DNA of 64,000 nt from Aureimonas glaciei (GCF_014643375.1 NZ_BMJJ01000003.1:310001-374000), one strand, 5' to 3'; shown: positions 18,131 to 29,066, counted from the stretch's first letter. Translations and numbers: made by a program. Notes: generated from the letters alone by a model not told the origin.

Positions 18131-18151
18131 GCGGCGGGCATGTCCCGCCGC
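18131..18151 (+). terminator. hairpin between acpP and fabF, possible attenuator
   Basis: An 8-bp GC stem (GCGGCGGG / CCCGCCGC) with a 5-nt loop starts 5 nt after the acpP stop codon and lacks a T-run. It may stabilise the short acpP mRNA or attenuate read-through into fabF. Confidence 0.35.
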
Positions 18152-18168
18152 CGCGAATTGAGTGTTGC

Positions 18169-19434
18169 ATGAGACGAGTGGTCATCACTGGCGTTGGAAT
18201 GATCAGTCCCTTGGGGACGGGCGCCGGCATCACCTGGAAACGGTTGCTGAACGGCGAAAGCGCCGCTCGGCGCGTCGACAGTTTCGAGGTTTCCGACCTT
18301 CCCTGTCAGATCGCCTGCGAAATCCCCAAGGGGGACGGCACCGACGGAAGCTTCAATCCCGACCAGTGGATGGAGCCCAAGGAGCAGCGCAAGGTCGATG
18401 ATTTCATCATCTACGCCGTCGCCGCTGCCGCCGAGGCGCTGGACGATGCCAATTGGCACCCCGAGACCTACGAGGACCAGATAGCCTCCGGCGTTCTGAT
18501 CGGCTCGGGCATCGGCGGCCTGCAGGCGATCGAGCGGACGTCGCTCACCCTCGACGAAAAGGGTCCGCGACGGATCAGCCCCTTCTTCATCCCCGGCAGC
18601 CTGATCAATCTGGCGGCCGGCCAGGTGTCGATTCGCAACGGCCTGAAAGGGCCGAATTCCTCCATCGTCACCGCCTGCTCCACCGGCGCGCACGCGATCG
18701 GCGACGCGGCCCGGCTGATCGCCTTCGGCGACGCCGACGTGATGGTCGCCGGCGGCACCGAATCGCCGGTCTCGCGCCTGTCGCTGGCCGGCTTTGCCGC
18801 CTGCAAGGCGCTGTCGACCAGTTTCAACGACGACCCGACCAAGGCCTCCCGCCCCTATGACCGCGACCGCGACGGTTTCGTCATGGGCGAGGGCGCCGGC
18901 ATCGTCGTGCTCGAGGAACTCGAGCATGCCAGGGCCCGCGGCGCCAAGATCTATGCCGAGGTCATCGGCTACGGCATGTCGGGCGACGCCTACCACATCA
19001 CCGCGCCGGCTCCCGACGGCGACGGCGCCTATCGCTGCATGTCGGCCGCGCTGAAGCGGGCCGGCATCACGGCCGCCGACATCGACTACATTAACGCCCA
19101 CGGCACCTCGACGCCGATGGGCGACGAGATCGAGCTGCGGGCGATCGAGCGCCTGCTCGGCGATGCGGCCGACGGCATGCTGATGTCGTCCACCAAGTCG
19201 GCCATCGGCCATCTCCTGGGCGCCGCCGGTTCGGTCGAGGCGATCTTCTGCGTCCTCGCCATCCGCGACAACATCGCCCCGCCGACGCTCAATCTCGACA
19301 ATCCCTCGGTCGCGACCAAGATCGATCTCGTCCCGCACACCAAGCGCGAGCACCGGATCGACGTGGCCCTGTCCAATTCCTTCGGCTTCGGCGGGACGAA
19401 TGCCTCGCTGGTGTTCCGGCGTCTCGCCGACTGA
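18169..19434 (+). CDS. fabF: beta-ketoacyl-ACP synthase II
   Basis: Condensing enzyme of fatty-acid elongation, 421 residues, thiolase fold. The Cys-His-His triad is visible: Cys170 in VTACSTGAHAI, His in NAHGTSTPMGD, His in IGHLLGAAGSVE. The glycine-rich end FGFGGTNASLVF completes the signature. ATG start MRRVVITGVGMISPLG. Follows acpP after 43 bp. Confidence 0.97.
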   Translation: MRRVVITGVGMISPLGTGAGITWKRLLNGESAARRVDSFEVSDLPCQIACEIPKGDGTDGSFNPDQWMEPKEQRKVDDFIIYAVAAAAEALDDANWHPETYEDQIASGVLIGSGIGGLQAIERTSLTLDEKGPRRISPFFIPGSLINLAAGQVSIRNGLKGPNSSIVTACSTGAHAIGDAARLIAFGDADVMVAGGTESPVSRLSLAGFAACKALSTSFNDDPTKASRPYDRDRDGFVMGEGAGIVVLEELEHARARGAKIYAEVIGYGMSGDAYHITAPAPDGDGAYRCMSAALKRAGITAADIDYINAHGTSTPMGDEIELRAIERLLGDAADGMLMSSTKSAIGHLLGAAGSVEAIFCVLAIRDNIAPPTLNLDNPSVATKIDLVPHTKREHRIDVALSNSFGFGGTNASLVFRRLAD

Positions 19435-19503
19435 CATCCCGTCTTTCGCCACATTCCGGTGGTGGTTCCAGCCTTTGTCGACCGACCCTTGAAGGATGAC
19501 TTC

Positions 19504-20667
19504 GTGACCGAAGAATCTGGCGACCGTCGTGACCAGCGCTTGGTTCCGCAGTCCGCAGCCGAGGCTTTGCGGCCGCGGCCCGCTCCCAAGCCGCCGCGCC
19601 GCTCGCGCGGGGCCCGCAACCAGGTCGTGGTCTTCTTCAACCTGATCTTCTCCGTCGCTTTGCTCGTCGCACTCGTCGCCGTCGGCGTCGTCGCCTGGGG
19701 CCGGGCGGAGTTCTATGGCGCGGGCCCGCTGACGACGCAGGCAAGCTACGTCATCCCGCGCAATTCGGGCCTGGAAACCATCGCCCGTGGCCTGGAGCGC
19801 GAGGGCATCATCTCCAATTCCAGTGTGTTCGAGTACGGCGTGCGGCTGTCCTCGGCCGACGGCGACCTGAAGGCGGGCGAATACGGCTTCGAGCCGGGCG
19901 CCAGCATGCGCGACGTGATGGACAAGATCCGCAGCGGCCAGTCGATCCTGCATTCCGTCGCGGTGCCCGAGGGCTGGACGGTCCGCCAGGTCTACGACCG
20001 GCTGCAGGCCGAACCGGTGCTGACCGGCGATCTCCCGCCGCTGGTCCCGGAAGGGACGCTGCGCACCGACACCTACCGCGTCCAGCGCGGCATGACCCGG
20101 GCTGAACTGGTCGCCAAGATGCAGGCCTCGCAGACGGCCCTCGTCGAGGAAGTCTGGGCCCGCCGCGACAAGGACATCGACATCAAGGATATCGGCGAGT
20201 TCGTAACGCTCGCCTCGATCGTCGAGAAGGAGACCGGGCGCGCCGACGAGCGCTCGCGCGTCGCCGCCGTCTTCCTCAACCGGCTGAAGAAGGGCATGCG
20301 CCTCCAGTCCGACCCGACGATCATCTACGGCATCTGGGGTGGCAGCGGAAAGCCGCCGAGCGAGCCGATCCGCCAGTCCCACATCAAGGACGCCAACCCC
20401 TACAACACCTACGTCATCAACGGCCTGCCGCCCGGTCCGATCGCCAATCCGGGACGAGCCGCGCTGGAAGCCGTCGCCAATCCGTCGGAGACCCAGGACG
20501 TCTACTTCGTCGCCGACGGAACGGGCGGGCATATCTTTGCCAAGACGCTCGACGAGCACAATGCCAATGTCCGGCGCTACCGCGCCATCGAGCGGGCGCA
20601 GAACGCGGCCGCGGCCGCCGGCGGAGCCCCGGCCGACGCCGAGCCGGACGACCCCGTCGCCCAATAA
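19504..20667 (+). CDS. mltG: endolytic murein transglycosylase MltG
   Basis: YceG-family lytic transglycosylase that cleaves nascent glycan strands at the inner membrane. About 387 residues: a basic proline-rich cytoplasmic N-terminus, one transmembrane helix near residues 45-67 (FFNLIFSVALLVALVAVGVV), a LysM-like region, and the catalytic domain with the essential glutamate in LASIVEKETGRADER and the motifs LQSDPTIIYG and YNTYVINGLPPGPI. I favour the GTG at 19504 because AAGGA is 7 nt upstream; an ATG at 19459 is possible. Sits between fabF and yicC, as in related genomes. Confidence 0.95.
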   Translation: MTEESGDRRDQRLVPQSAAEALRPRPAPKPPRRSRGARNQVVVFFNLIFSVALLVALVAVGVVAWGRAEFYGAGPLTTQASYVIPRNSGLETIARGLEREGIISNSSVFEYGVRLSSADGDLKAGEYGFEPGASMRDVMDKIRSGQSILHSVAVPEGWTVRQVYDRLQAEPVLTGDLPPLVPEGTLRTDTYRVQRGMTRAELVAKMQASQTALVEEVWARRDKDIDIKDIGEFVTLASIVEKETGRADERSRVAAVFLNRLKKGMRLQSDPTIIYGIWGGSGKPPSEPIRQSHIKDANPYNTYVINGLPPGPIANPGRAALEAVANPSETQDVYFVADGTGGHIFAKTLDEHNANVRRYRAIERAQNAAAAAGGAPADAEPDDPVAQ

Positions 20668-20790
20668 TGCCCCAGGCCTCGCCAATCGGTGCGGAATCGG
20701 CGAATGACATCGGGTCGCAGGGCCGATGGGCCAGGGCCGAGAGCCCGTCGGCGGGCGGTGAACCGATCCGAGAGTGAAGAGGAGCGCGGC

Positions 20791-21674
20791 ATGCCGGTTG
20801 CCAGCATGACAGGCTTTGCCCGTTTCGAGGGCGACATCGGCGACACCGCCTTCGTCTGGGAACTGCGCTCGGTCAACGGCAAGGGCCTGGAACTGCGGCT
20901 GCGCCTGCCGCAAGGCATGGAAAGTCTGGAGGTCGACATCCGGCGCATGGCCGGCGCGCGCCTGTCGCGCGGCAATGTCCAGATCAACCTGGCGCTCCGG
21001 CGCACCGACGACGCGCCGGTCTTCACCGTGAACGAAGCCATGCTGAGCCAGGTGCTGGAACTGTCCGACCGGCTGATCACCGGCGGCCACGCCGTGGCGC
21101 CGACAGCCGACGGCATTCTCGGCGTCAAGGGCATTATCGACGTCGCCGAAACCTTGGTCGATCCCGTGCACCAGCGCGAGCGGCGCGAGGCGGTGCTGGA
21201 AGGCTTCGCCGTCGCACTGTCGCGCCTGTGCGCCATGCGCGAGGAAGAAGGCGCCATCCTGCGCGGGCTGCTCGACGAGCGTCTGGAGGAGGTCGCCGCG
21301 CTGGCCGCCGCCGCGGAGCGCGATCCGGCCCGCACGCTGGAGGCCATTCGACGCCGGCTGTCGGACCAGGTCGCGTTGCTCCTGGAGGCCAGCCCGCGCC
21401 TGGACGAACAGCGGCTGCACCAGGAGGCCGCGATCCTCGCCGCCAAGGCCGACATCCGCGAGGAACTGGACAGGCTCTCCGCCCATGTCGTCGCCGCGCG
21501 CGAACTTCTGGCCGCCGGCGGGCCGGTCGGCCGTCGCCTCGATTTTCTTTCGCAGGAATTTAACCGCGAATCGAATACGCTGTGCGCCAAGTCGAACGCG
21601 TCCTCGCTGACCGCCGTCGGTCTCGAACTGAAAGTCGTGGTCGATCAATTCCGGGAACAGGTACAGAACGTCGA

Positions 21675-21678
<4 letters not shown>
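20791..21678 (+). CDS. YicC/YloC family endoribonuclease
   Basis: 295 residues. The N-terminal family signature is [17 protein letters not shown] and the C-terminal DUF1732-like end is [22 protein letters not shown]. Homologs are RNases implicated in small-RNA turnover in E. coli; the specific targets here are unknown. The ATG at 20791 has GAGGAGC upstream. Its stop overlaps the gmk start (ATGA), so the two are translationally coupled, a common pairing. Confidence 0.92.
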
Positions 21679-22331
<653 letters not shown>

Positions 22332-22361
22332 GGCGTTTCGACGCGCCTGGCCGACGTCCCT

Positions 22362-22381
22362 GCCGGGCCCAAAGGCCCGGC
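22362..22381 (+). terminator. GC hairpin downstream of gmk
   Basis: An 8-bp stem (GCCGGGCC / GGCCCGGC) with a 4-nt loop starts 30 nt after the gmk stop codon. There is no T-run; terminator function is uncertain. Confidence 0.3.
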
Positions 22382-22505
22382 CGGCGGGGGCCGTGAGCCG
22401 GCCGGGGCGTTCGAATGCCCGACGCGCTGATCGTCGCCGGGGACGAATTCCGTGACTTTCTGACGGCCTGCCCCAATTAGCGGCGTCTCAGCAAGGATGG
22501 ATATC

Positions 22506-23567
22506 ATGATCAAAACCGCGCTCGTCGTCGGTGCCAGCGGCATTGCAGGTAGTGCCACGGCCAGGCTTCTCGGCGAACAGGGCTCCCAGGTCTTTGGCCT
22601 GGCGCGCAAGCCGCAGCCGCAGGACGGCGTCACGCCCGTGGCCGCCGACCTCCAGGACCCCGCCTCCCTCGACCAGGCGCTCTCCGAGGTCCGCCCCGAC
22701 ACCGTCTTCCTGACCACCTGGGCGCGGCAGGCGACCGAGGCCGAGAACATCCGCGTCAACGCCGCGATGGTCCGCAATCTCCTCGACGCCCTGCGGCCCG
22801 GCGGCAGTGTCCGCCACGTCGCCCTCGTCACCGGCTTGAAACACTATCTCGGGCCCTTCGAGGCCTATGGAAAGGGCGTGCTGCCGCAGACGCCGTTCCG
22901 CGAGGAGCAGGGCCGGCTCGACGTCGACAACTTCTACTATGCGCAGGAGGACGAGGTCTTCGCCGCCGCCGCCCGCGACGGCTTCACCTGGAGCGTTCAC
23001 CGCCCGCACACGGTCATCGGCCAGGCCGTCGGCAATACGATGAACATGGGCACGACGCTGGCCGCCTATGCCGTGCTCTGCCGCGAGACCGGCCGTCCCT
23101 TCCGCTTCCCCGGCTCGGCCGCGCAGTGGAACGGGCTCACCGACATGACCGATGCGCGCATGTTGGCGCAGCAGCTGGTCTGGGCGTCCACGACCCCTGC
23201 GGCCGCCAACGAGGCCTTCAACATCGTCAATGGCGACGTTTTTCGCTGGTCGTGGATGTGGGGCCGGATCGCCGACTGGTTCGGCCCGACGGCGGCGCCC
23301 TTCGATGGGGAACCGGCGCCACTGGAGATCCAGATGGCGGACGATGCGCCGGTCTGGCGGGTGATCGCCGAACGCGAGGACCTGGCCGAGCCCGACCTCG
23401 GCCGGCTCGCCTCGCCGTGGCACACCGATGCCGATCTCGGCCGTCCGATCGAGGTGGTGACCGACATGTCGAAGAGCCGGCGGCTGGGCTTTACGGCCTA
23501 CCAGCCGACCGACGACGCCTTCTTCGACCTGTTTGCCCAGCTTCGCCGGGATCGCCTGATCCCCTGA
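22506..23567 (+). CDS. PRISE-type SDR (progesterone 5-beta-reductase/iridoid synthase-like enone reductase)
   Basis: 353-residue extended SDR. Rossmann motif ALVVGASGIAGS at the N-terminus; Lys112 in TGLKHYLGPF and Tyr144/Tyr145 in NFYYAQED match the two diagnostic motifs of the PRISE family, in which Lys and Tyr act in 1,4-reduction of activated C=C bonds. HRPHTVIG and WNGLTDM are further family segments. I prefer the ATG at 22506 (AAGGA 8 nt upstream) over 22497. It is inserted between gmk and rsmA with its own 165-bp leader. Bacterial members are often annotated NAD-dependent epimerase; the physiological enone substrate is unknown. Confidence 0.8.
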   Translation: MIKTALVVGASGIAGSATARLLGEQGSQVFGLARKPQPQDGVTPVAADLQDPASLDQALSEVRPDTVFLTTWARQATEAENIRVNAAMVRNLLDALRPGGSVRHVALVTGLKHYLGPFEAYGKGVLPQTPFREEQGRLDVDNFYYAQEDEVFAAAARDGFTWSVHRPHTVIGQAVGNTMNMGTTLAAYAVLCRETGRPFRFPGSAAQWNGLTDMTDARMLAQQLVWASTTPAAANEAFNIVNGDVFRWSWMWGRIADWFGPTAAPFDGEPAPLEIQMADDAPVWRVIAEREDLAEPDLGRLASPWHTDADLGRPIEVVTDMSKSRRLGFTAYQPTDDAFFDLFAQLRRDRLIP

Positions 23568-23576
23568 GCCGCGAAC

Positions 23577-23611
23577 GCGGCGGGCGGGTGGCAAGCCGCT
23601 TCGCCCGCCGC
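23577..23611. terminator. hairpin between convergent genes
   Basis: A perfect 10-bp stem (GCGGCGGGCG / CGCCCGCCGC) with a 15-nt loop lies in the 63-bp space between the convergent PRISE reductase and rsmA genes. No clear T-run on either strand. Confidence 0.4.
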
Positions 23612-23630
23612 TGTCCTGAAGGCCATCGCC

Positions 23631-24458
23631 CTACAGCAGGGCGGCCAAGCGGCAGAATTCCTCGACGCTCAGCGTCTCTGCGCGGCGCTGGGGCGAGATG
23701 TCCGCGCGCAAGAGCAGCGCTTCGCCGCCGAGCGGCTTCAGGCTCTGGCGCAGCATCTTGCGGCGCTGGCCGAAGCCGGCAGCGGTGACCGCCTCGAGCG
23801 CCTCCAGCGGGACGTCGATCGGCTCGGCAAGGGGATGCAGCTGCACCACCGACGAGGTCACCTTCGGCGGCGGCGTGAACGCCTCCGGGCCGACGTCGAA
23901 GAGGATCGAGGCCTTCGTGCGCCAGCCGCAGAGGACGGCGAGGCGGCCGTAATGCGAGGTGCCCGGCTTGGCGACGATGCGCTCGGCCACCTCGCGCTGG
24001 AACATCAGCGTCGCCTCGCTCCAGACCGGCGGCCAGGACGGCACGGCGACCCAGTCGAGCAGCAGCTGCGTCCCGATATTGTAGGGCAGGTTGGCGACGA
24101 TCTTCAGCGGCCGTCCCTCGGCGAACGCTGCGACGTCAGTCTTCAGCGCGTCGCCCTCGATAGCCGTCAGCCGGCCGGGATAATGCGCTGCGATGGCGGC
24201 GAGCGCGCCGAGGCAGCGGCTGTCCTTCTCGATGACGGTCAGATGCTCGGCGCCGTTAGCCAGGAGCGCCCGCGTCAGTCCGCCTGGACCGGGGCCGATC
24301 TCGACGACGCTGCAACCCGCGAGCGGAAGCGCCTGGCGAGCGATGCGGCCGGTGAGGTTGAGGTCGAGGAGAAAATTCTGCCCAAGCGCCTTTTTGGGAT
24401 CGAGTCCGTATTCGGCCAGCACGGCGCGCAGCGGCGGCAGCCCGTCGGGGGCGCTCAC
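23631..24458 (-). CDS. rsmA: 16S rRNA (adenine1518-N6/adenine1519-N6)-dimethyltransferase
   Basis: Dimethylates two adjacent adenines in the 3' hairpin of 16S rRNA; also a late 30S assembly checkpoint (KsgA). 275 residues: [11 protein letters not shown] at the N-terminus, SAM motif [11 protein letters not shown], and the substrate motif NLPYNIG. I chose the GTG at 24458, which overlaps the pdxA stop as GTGA; the open frame continues upstream but inside pdxA and without homology. Last gene of the lptF...rsmA unit. Confidence 0.96.
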   Translation of the reverse strand: MSAPDGLPPLRAVLAEYGLDPKKALGQNFLLDLNLTGRIARQALPLAGCSVVEIGPGPGGLTRALLANGAEHLTVIEKDSRCLGALAAIAAHYPGRLTAIEGDALKTDVAAFAEGRPLKIVANLPYNIGTQLLLDWVAVPSWPPVWSEATLMFQREVAERIVAKPGTSHYGRLAVLCGWRTKASILFDVGPEAFTPPPKVTSSVVQLHPLAEPIDVPLEALEAVTAAGFGQRRKMLRQSLKPLGGEALLLRADISPQRRAETLSVEEFCRLAALL

Positions 24459-25498
24459 GCGGCGGCCGCGGCGTCGCCGAGGGCGGCGTGCCCGGCCATG
24501 CGGGCGGCCAGCTCGAGGGCGGCAATAAAGCTGTCCGGCCGCGCCGTGCCGGTCCCGGCGATACCCGATGCCGTGCCGTGATCGGGCGAGGTGCGGATGA
24601 TCGGCAGGCCGAGCGTGCAGTTGACGGTCTCGTCGAAGGCCAGCGTCTTTGCCGGGATCAGCGCCTGGTCGTGATACATGCACAGCGCCACGTCGTAGCG
24701 GGCGCGGGCCTCGGGATGGAACATGGTATCGGCGGGCAGGGGGCCGACCGCGTCGATCCCCTCGGCCCGTAGCTGCTCGACCGCCGGACGGATGATCGTC
24801 TCGTCCTCTTGGCCGATTGCGCCGCGTTCGCCCGCATGTGGGTTCAGGCCGGCAAAGGCGAGGCGCGGGGCAGGTATCCCGAGGCGCGTGCGCATTTCGC
24901 GCGCGACGATCCGGCCCGTGTCGATGATGAGCGCGGTCGTCAGCACCGAGGGCACGTCGGCGATGGGAATGTGGATCGTCACGGGAACGCAGGACAACGC
25001 CGGACCGGTCAGCAGCATCACCGGCATGAAATCCCGGCCGAGCGCCGTCGCGCAGAGATCGGCGAGATATTCGGTGTGGCCGGGGTGCCGGAAGCCGGCG
25101 TCGTAGAGCGCCTTCTTGTCGATCGGGTTGGTGACGACGGCACTCGCCGCGCCCGCCAGCGCCAGCTGCGTCGCTCGGTCGATGGCCTCGATCGTCGCCG
25201 GCGCATTGCGCGCGTCGATGAGGCCCGGCGCCTCATGGTGCCGGTTCGCCAGGGGCAGGACCGGCAGGTGGCTGGCAAAGCACGAGGACGCCTCCTCGAT
25301 CGATGCGACCTCGCGCACGGCAAGCGTCAGGCCGAGACGCGCCATGCGCGCGGCCAGCATCGCCGGATCGGCCAAAAAGGCAAAGACGGGAAGAGGACGG
25401 TGCGCCCGCCCTGCATAGGCGGCGAGCGTGATGTCGGCGCCGACGCCGGAAGGCTCGCCGACGGTGACGGCGAGCGGCCTTGGCTCGGGACCCGTCAT
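24455..25498 (-). CDS. pdxA: 4-hydroxythreonine-4-phosphate dehydrogenase
   Basis: NAD-dependent oxidation step in the DXP-dependent pyridoxal 5'-phosphate pathway. 347 residues: [13 protein letters not shown] near the N-terminus, the metal-binding histidines in [22 protein letters not shown] and MYHDQALIP, and the C-terminal [14 protein letters not shown]. Overlaps the surA-like gene by four bases (ATGA) and rsmA likewise, so the three are translationally coupled. Confidence 0.96.
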   Translation of the reverse strand: MTGPEPRPLAVTVGEPSGVGADITLAAYAGRAHRPLPVFAFLADPAMLAARMARLGLTLAVREVASIEEASSCFASHLPVLPLANRHHEAPGLIDARNAPATIEAIDRATQLALAGAASAVVTNPIDKKALYDAGFRHPGHTEYLADLCATALGRDFMPVMLLTGPALSCVPVTIHIPIADVPSVLTTALIIDTGRIVAREMRTRLGIPAPRLAFAGLNPHAGERGAIGQEDETIIRPAVEQLRAEGIDAVGPLPADTMFHPEARARYDVALCMYHDQALIPAKTLAFDETVNCTLGLPIIRTSPDHGTASGIAGTGTARPDSFIAALELAARMAGHAALGDAAAAA

Positions 25499-26442
25499 CG
25501 TCTGATGATCGACGCCTTGTCGCGGAGATCCTTCAGGAGCTTGGCGTCGGGCTCGGAATTGCCGATCTTTTCGAGGTCCTGGGTCTGGAACACCATGGCC
25601 GCGATCTTGTCGTCGGAGACGGTGCGCGCGGCGCAGACGGCAATGTATTCGACGCCGCGTTCGGTCTCCTGCGCCGGCGTCGTCCCCGACGAGCCGGCCT
25701 TGACGACGCCGTCCTTCCAGCGCTCGGGGAGGGCCGGCTGCGGCACGCGGCCGAGTTCGCGCACGGTGACGTCACGCAGGCCCTTGGCGAATTCGTAGTT
25801 CGCCGGGCAGGAGGTGAAGCGGGCGCGCATAGCGTTCGCCTCGCGCAGGCGCTCGGCCTTCATGGCGCCGCGCTTGGCCTCGGGAATGACGAAAATCACC
25901 TGCTGCAGCGTGTATTCGGTCGTCGAGGGCTTGGTACCGCCCTGCGCCAGCATGCGCTGCACGGCTTCCTGCTCGGTCACGCGACCGCCCGTGCCGCCAC
26001 CGCTGCGCACGCTGGACTGCACGGCCTGGCCCCAGCCCATCTGCACCCGGATGTATTCCTTGAAGGCCTTCTCGGAGAAGCCGACCTGGCCGAAAATCTG
26101 GTTGAGCTGCGCCGCGGTCAGCTTGTTGTCGGCGGCGAATTTCTGGAAGGATTGCTCCACCGCGCTGTCGGGAACGCTGATGTTGCGCCGGCGCGTCTCC
26201 TGCTTCTTCAGCGCCTCGTCGATGAGTTCCTCGGTCGCCGCCTTGGTCAGGTCGCCCTTGACCCGGCGCAGCTTGAGAAAGGCAGCGCGCTGCCGGATGG
26301 CGAAGGTCGTCACCGGCTCCTTGTTGACGATGATCTTGATCTCGGAGGCGGCCGAGGCGGGTTCCGTCGCCAGGCCGGCGACCACGCCGACGGTGAGCGT
26401 CAGAGCCAGCAGGGCTCGCCGGAGAAGGACTGCGGTCGCCAA
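25495..26442 (-). CDS. SurA N-terminal domain periplasmic chaperone/peptidyl-prolyl isomerase-like protein
   Basis: 315 residues with a signal peptide (hydrophobic residues 9-25, then ASAASE). After it comes [20 protein letters not shown], the SurA-type N-terminal chaperone strand-helix start, and an alpha-helical chaperone domain; the later part ([16 protein letters not shown]) resembles a degenerate parvulin domain without obvious catalytic residues. Position between lptD and pdxA is the classic place of surA, whose product helps fold LptD and other outer-membrane proteins. I infer a SurA role but not isomerase activity. Confidence 0.82.
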   Translation of the reverse strand: MATAVLLRRALLALTLTVGVVAGLATEPASAASEIKIIVNKEPVTTFAIRQRAAFLKLRRVKGDLTKAATEELIDEALKKQETRRRNISVPDSAVEQSFQKFAADNKLTAAQLNQIFGQVGFSEKAFKEYIRVQMGWGQAVQSSVRSGGGTGGRVTEQEAVQRMLAQGGTKPSTTEYTLQQVIFVIPEAKRGAMKAERLREANAMRARFTSCPANYEFAKGLRDVTVRELGRVPQPALPERWKDGVVKAGSSGTTPAQETERGVEYIAVCAARTVSDDKIAAMVFQTQDLEKIGNSEPDAKLLKDLRDKASIIRR

Positions 26443-26623
26443 TGAATATCTCCCAGAATTGATCCGTTTCCGGCGGTCCGGGAACGGTTTGGTGAGGACG
26501 GAGGCGACGATGTCCCCGCGTCGCGGGCGCCACGTCCTGTTGTCCGCCGCCGCACGGGTGTCGCCAGCATTCCCTGTTCGCCAGGGCGGTTAACCCACCG
26601 CTTTGGCGAAACCATGGTCAGGC

Positions 26624-29065
26624 TTACTCTTTGTCGCTCAGATCGTACTCGAATTCCGTATCGGCGATCGTCCGCAGCCCGATCTTGAACAGCACGGTGT
26701 TCTGGGCGTCGGTCTGCCGGTAGGCGTCCTCGGTGCTGGTATAGGTCGCCATCGCGCTGAAGCATTCGTCGAGATAGCCGAGGCCGAAGGACCGGCTGAT
26801 CAGCGTCGAATTTTCCAGATCGTAGCCGAGAGACGCCGAGGCCGTCCACTCCGAGGTCAGCTTCAAGCTGGCGGAGGTGGTGACCTGCCGGCGGTCGAGC
26901 GGGAAGCCGTAGATCTCCTGCGCGCCGATGAAGGAATAGGCGACGCTGACGGAGCCCCGGCTGTTGCCGTAGGCGGCGGACACGTCGGTGCGGCGGTTCT
27001 CGAAGGTCTCCTCGTCGAAGCGCGCCTGGGTGCCGAGCGACAGGCCGACCGGCGTGCTGAGCGTCAGCGAGGTGACATAATCCGAACGGTCGGTCTCCAG
27101 GCCGGAATCATAGCCGACCAGAGCGAGATCGGCCTGATCGAAGGGGTTGGCCCCGGCCAGGTGATAGGACTGGCCGACCATGGCGTCCAGCGTGTAGCCG
27201 GTGGTGAAAGTGCCGGCATAGCGCAGGCCGACATTGGCGCGCGTGCCGCCCTCGATCCGGTCGTAGCCGGAGAACCTGTCCTCGGAGAAGAGGTTGGCGG
27301 TCGAGAAGACGAGGCTCTGGGCGTCCTCGTTCGGCAACCGGCCCGCCTTCATCTCGTCGGGCCGCACGATCAGCTGGCCGATCGGCTCGATGACATGGGA
27401 CGAGCTGGCCGTCTCGAACACCACGGGATAGCGCACCATCACGGCGGCGTTGGCCATGCCGCGAAAGCCGGACTCGTCGACGTCGACGCCATCAAGGTAG
27501 TTGGCATAACTATCGCCGATGCGCTCGTCGAGTGACATGTCGGCCCGGTAAACGTCTCCCCTGACGCCGGCGGACGGCGTGATAACCAGGCCGCCGTCCG
27601 TCGTCATGGTCCGCCGCCAGGTGGCGTCCGTCGAGGCGCGCGTATAGTCACCCTCCAGCACGCTGCGATCGAAAAAGTCGTCTCGGAACGGCGTAGACAC
27701 TCCTGCCGCCAACGCTGCCGCGCTGTTGCATCCACCGTTGACGATGAACTGCGAGTAGCACAGCAGCTGCTCGGTGTTTCTGGCATCGTCGCGGCTGAGG
27801 CTCGCGACGTTGACGTTCACCTCGACCTCGCCGCCGCCGATCGAAGACGGGTCGATCCGCTGGTAGTCGAAGATCGGCAGGGCGTCGGCCTGGTTCTCGG
27901 ACGTGAACTCGTCATCCGACTGCACGTCGAAGCGCTGTGCCCTGAGGTTGAAGAAGCTCTGGTCGCCAAGACCCGTCAGATACACTTCCGACGTATGGTA
28001 GAGCGAGGTAAAGTTCTCGATGCCGTAGACGTTCGAGAAGGTCCGGTCGCTCTGGGCGAGGATGTCCCAGCCGAAAGTCCAGCGGTCGCTAAGGTCGAAG
28101 CGCCCCGTGCTGGCCAGCATGCCGCGATCGACATTGTCGAAACTCGGCGTGTCCCGCGTAAAGGCATCCGGATCGTTCTGCGAGATCCCGGCCGCCTGAA
28201 GCGTGAAGAAGCCGTTCTCCATCGCCTGCCGGTATTCGACCTCGCCGAGGAATCCCTGTTTGCTGTAATAGGTGCCGGCGACCGTCGCGTCGTAGCTGTC
28301 GGAGAGCGCGAAGAAGTACGGCACGCGCAGGCCGTAGCCGAGCGAGTCCGACGACTTGAACTCCGGCGGCAGGAAGCCGCTTTTGCGCTTTACCGTCGGG
28401 TCGGCCTGCTGGAAATAGGGGAAATAGGCGATCGGCTGCCCAAAAATCTCGAACTTGGCGCCGTAGTAGTAGATGAGCTTCTTCTTCTGGTCCCAGACGA
28501 TCTTGCGGGCCTTGACCTGCCACAGCGGGGCGCGGTCAGGATGCTCCGCGCACGCCTCGCAGGCGGTGTAGACGCCCTGTTCGAAGGTCGTGACGCTGCC
28601 TTCCTCGCGCACCGCGCCGGTCGCGGCAAAGCGGGTATTGTCCGGGGTCTCCAGGCGCATGGCCTTGATGAAGCCGTCGGCAAAGTCGTCGGTGATGTCG
28701 GCGCCGTCGGCATAGATCTTGTTGCCGTCGGGCTGCTGCAACTCGACATCGCCGACAGCCAGCAAACGCTTGGTCTTCTGGTTGTAGACGACCTTCCGGG
28801 CGACGAGCTTGTAGCCGCCATAGTCGATCTGCACGCCGCCGTCGGCGGTGACGACCGCGGCGTCGCGATCATAGGTGACGGTGTCGGCTTCCAGGAAGAG
28901 CTGTGCATCGCTCGGCACGTCCACGCCGGCGCCGAGGGCGCCGAGCGGCTCCTGCGCCTGCGCGGCGGTGATGCCGGCCGAAAGCGCGCACAGCGCCACA
29001 CCCGCAAAAAATGCGAGGCGCTGAACTCGGCGATCGATCCGGCGCGAGTTTCCCCTCGCTGTCAT
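26624..29065 (-). CDS. lptD: LPS-assembly outer-membrane protein LptD
   Basis: Outer-membrane beta-barrel that inserts LPS into the outer leaflet. About 813 residues: basic start and signal peptide (LAFFAGVALCALSAGITAAQAQ region, cleaved near residue 38), an OstA/LptA-like beta-jellyroll (VTYDRDAAVVTADGGVQIDY in part), a conserved CEACAEHPDRAPLW segment, and a long C-terminal barrel. The ATG at 29065 has GAGGA 8 nt upstream and follows the lptG stop by one base; an ATG at 29074 overlaps lptG. Barrel cysteines for disulphide formation are visible around CYSQFIVNGGCN. Confidence 0.95.
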   Translation of the reverse strand: MTARGNSRRIDRRVQRLAFFAGVALCALSAGITAAQAQEPLGALGAGVDVPSDAQLFLEADTVTYDRDAAVVTADGGVQIDYGGYKLVARKVVYNQKTKRLLAVGDVELQQPDGNKIYADGADITDDFADGFIKAMRLETPDNTRFAATGAVREEGSVTTFEQGVYTACEACAEHPDRAPLWQVKARKIVWDQKKKLIYYYGAKFEIFGQPIAYFPYFQQADPTVKRKSGFLPPEFKSSDSLGYGLRVPYFFALSDSYDATVAGTYYSKQGFLGEVEYRQAMENGFFTLQAAGISQNDPDAFTRDTPSFDNVDRGMLASTGRFDLSDRWTFGWDILAQSDRTFSNVYGIENFTSLYHTSEVYLTGLGDQSFFNLRAQRFDVQSDDEFTSENQADALPIFDYQRIDPSSIGGGEVEVNVNVASLSRDDARNTEQLLCYSQFIVNGGCNSAAALAAGVSTPFRDDFFDRSVLEGDYTRASTDATWRRTMTTDGGLVITPSAGVRGDVYRADMSLDERIGDSYANYLDGVDVDESGFRGMANAAVMVRYPVVFETASSSHVIEPIGQLIVRPDEMKAGRLPNEDAQSLVFSTANLFSEDRFSGYDRIEGGTRANVGLRYAGTFTTGYTLDAMVGQSYHLAGANPFDQADLALVGYDSGLETDRSDYVTSLTLSTPVGLSLGTQARFDEETFENRRTDVSAAYGNSRGSVSVAYSFIGAQEIYGFPLDRRQVTTSASLKLTSEWTASASLGYDLENSTLISRSFGLGYLDECFSAMATYTSTEDAYRQTDAQNTVLFKIGLRTIADTEFEYDLSDKE

Positions 29066-29066
29066 A

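Noticed and set aside
18103-21648. A minus-strand open frame of more than 1,100 codons opposite acpP-fabF-mltG-yicC
   Set aside because: It is antisense to four well-conserved genes in GC-rich DNA where stop codons are rare on the mirror frame; composition is low-complexity and has no family features.
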